Shown here piece after piece: positions 60,701-63,700 of a stretch of 64,000 nt of DNA (position 1 is its first letter; each line of letters begins with the position of its first letter). The notes below the pieces were generated by a model. It saw nothing but the letters and a program-made list of their open reading frames with translations. It was not told the DNA's origin and did no database searches. Both the position numbers and the translations under genes were made by a program. Origin of the DNA: Candidatus Omnitrophota bacterium (lineage in GTDB: Bacteria; Omnitrophota; Omnitrophia; Omnitrophales; Aquincolibacteriaceae); assembly GCA_030698625.1 (NCBI GenBank), contig JAUYMS010000028.1:67854-131853 (forward strand), given 5' to 3'.

Positions 60701-63700
60701 CCCCGCTCGAGTATCCGGCACCCGCCACTTCCTCTCCTGCGGCGTCTACGACGCCGGTACGACCGCCAACCGGGAGATCCGCGGCGCATACGGTCGACTC
60801 TGTGCAAGCTAAAATCCGCCAGCTCGTGGGCTTAACGGCCGGTAATTTGCGCGTAGCGCCTCGTAAGGCCAATGAAGCACAAGCTCGTCTTATTGCCGAA
60901 GTTAGGGATGGGCTGGAGTTTTTGACCCAAGGGATTGATCCCAGCGAAATCAATCACGACATTCGCGGCCTCGACGCCGTTGGCCAGGTCATCGTGAACG
61001 CCTCGGGCCGAGGCGGGAACTTTGAGGTCATTCAAGACGTGAGCTTTAGTAACCTTAATTCCCTGCCCCTCGCAGAACAAGCCGCCGGTGAGGATCTCGC
61101 CACACGCGCCTTTGAAGTGACCTTCGGCGGCAACATGACCGTCATGGATTGGGACAAACTCCGCACGCAAGTAGCGCAGCGGACCGCTGCCCCGCCTTCG
61201 GCTGATTCGGCAGCTACGTCCCTGCGGGCGCCGCAGGCGGCATTAACGGGGTTTTCGTTTGAGCGGTTTGTTGGGGGGGTGTTTGGCGAAAGTGAGGCCT
61301 GGGAGAGAGTCGCCGGGCAATCGTCGGGAAAAGCGACCCAATTTAGGCACGTCGGCCGAATCAACTCTTTAAAGGCGCGAGGGAGTGATAAAGAGAGCGA
61401 ACGATTCGTCGTTGTAAACATGCTCAGTCTGAATCTGCGGATTGAGGATCTCGGAGACGGAAATCCGGGCCTTGCGCGAGGCGGGAGTAGCAAGGTTTGG
61501 TGGTCTGTGGATGCGCGGGATGTCAGAAGCGGGACCATAGCGTCACCGTCCGACGATAAGGAAGTGCTTACCGTCTATTTGGACCCCAATCGCTTCGGTG
61601 ATTACAAGGATTACTATTCGCCGCGGGGGACAGATATGGAACCCTTATGGAGAAAAACGAGAGACATAGTCGATGAGGAGAAGAAGATTATCTTGCGGCC
61701 GCTGGACGATAAGAGCACCGACGAAATCCATCTCGTCTTTAAGGCACCGCCCCCTGCAAAAGAGGTGCCGCCCGCTGCCGTACTGACCGGTTTTACTTTT
61801 AAGCGATTTACGGACGAGGCTTTTAGCAGTAATCCGGCTTGGAAAAAAGACGAAGAATTCTCCGGTGCGGCGGCGTCGCGCTACTATTTAGATATTCCTC
61901 AACAGAAACACCGGTATCACATCCGGGGAATTGATACGGCAGGGCAAGAGCGATTAATTCTCATGCTTAGTCCTCCGTTTATACTCGTCATGGAGGCGGA
62001 CCCAAGCGGGGTAGGACTGCGCGGTTTTGGGAATTCAGACATTACGTGGAAGGTCGACCAGCATGATGTGCGCGGGGCCAGCGTAGAGGGCGCGGCTGCA
62101 GGGTCGGTGCTGTTTAAGGTCTATCTGGATCCCGAAAAGTTCGGCGACTACAAGAGGTATTTTACTGTCAAGCAGGGCGCGGGGATCAATTTAACACCGG
62201 ATCAAGTCAGGGAAGTAAACTCGCGCCGCGAAATCAAGGAGCCCCAGAGGACCATTATTCTCCACGACCGATACGGCACCGGCACTGACGAGATCCACCT
62301 GATCTTCAATGAAAAGCCCGCGGGAGATGCGCCGGTAACCACCGCTAGCGATCGTACCGTATTGACCGGTGATGACGCGCAGGGTAGCGACCAGATGCAA
62401 GCCTACATTCGGTCGCTCAATGCAAGCGGCGATGAAGCTGGGCTCACTGTCATTGGCGCAATCCAACTCTTGCGGGAGTACATGCTCGAGTTCCAGACGC
62501 CGCTCGGCGCGGTTTCCGGGGCGAATGACATTCGTGCATTCTTTAGTTATCTGAACGATCCAAACAGCCCGTATTGGTTCATGCGCGGTGCGGTCGATGA
62601 GGCGGAGCTAAATGACTGGGTTGTGACAGCAAGCAATGTGCTTCTTTTCGACAACCGGTTCCGCGAGGAGTATCGAAGCCACAAGGATGATGTCTTGCAT
62701 TTCCTCGGTGTTATTCTCCGCCACACCCAGGCAATAGCGCGCCCACAGGATATGCGAGAAGATGTCAATGTAGACGCCTTTTATATGTTCGAAGCCTTCA
62801 CGGGCGTTGAGCTTCAGGACCGCACGATCCGAGCGGTTCTTAGAGCCATCTATAGTGAATACACCATTGAGGAAAGCGAAATTGATGCCTGGATTCGTAA
62901 TATCAGGGAAAGGCGACAGCAGCGGCTCGAGCTGAGCAGTAGTGATGCTGGGGATGTTGCGGCTGATTTACCGGGTCGAGCGGATGAAGTGATTCAGTAC
63001 TTTCGCGATGAGTTTAAAGAAGGCGAGTATACGGTTCTGGATTTATTTGACGGACTTGTTGATTTTAAGAGCAACCGAGGCAATAATTTGACCGTCTCTG
63101 ACCTCAGCTACGTCTTTGACTACTTTAATGGGGGTCACGAGGATTTTTATTTTGAGTATAAGGCGATGGAAGCCGGACAAATAGGGCGTTGGTTATTATT
63201 GGCGTTTAATTTATTGGCAGATAAAGAAGTGGGCTCTTTTCCGGGAACCGGCGAAACGTTTCCGGGCTCCGGCTTCCTCGGTGATGACTATACAGGAACT
63301 ATGGATTCGGTCCTGGACTTTCTTTACTTGGTAAGCCGGGGGTCGGGCGTTGTTGGCTTGGAGGCTCTTGAACTCTTTGAGCCCTTTACCGGAGTGAAAT
63401 TGCGGGCCGGCACGATTAAAGCGGTCGTTAAAAAACTAAACGCTCGAACCGAGCGGGTGCGATTGGACACGCGTATCCGTAGTGATCGCGTCGATCGAAA
63501 GGCGGAGTTGGTGGCGGAAAGAATTCAGGAGCTAAGGCGGCTAGGCGAGGGTACGGCCCGCTCCGAATTAAGAACGACTCTAACGGCGGCGGCGACCACC
63601 ACCGCAACTGCGTCAACAGTGGACGATGTGGCGTTGAATGCTGCGGAGGCCAGCCGGGTGTTGTTCGAATTGGACTATGGTTTGGAACGCGGTTTTATCA

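Noticed and set aside
30700-63700. Dozens of ORFs of 60-240 codons on the minus strand and in other frames across the giant gene
   Set aside because: They lie opposite or out of frame with one unbroken, domain-rich frame, lack recognisable motifs and ribosome sites, and are expected shadows of coding DNA.
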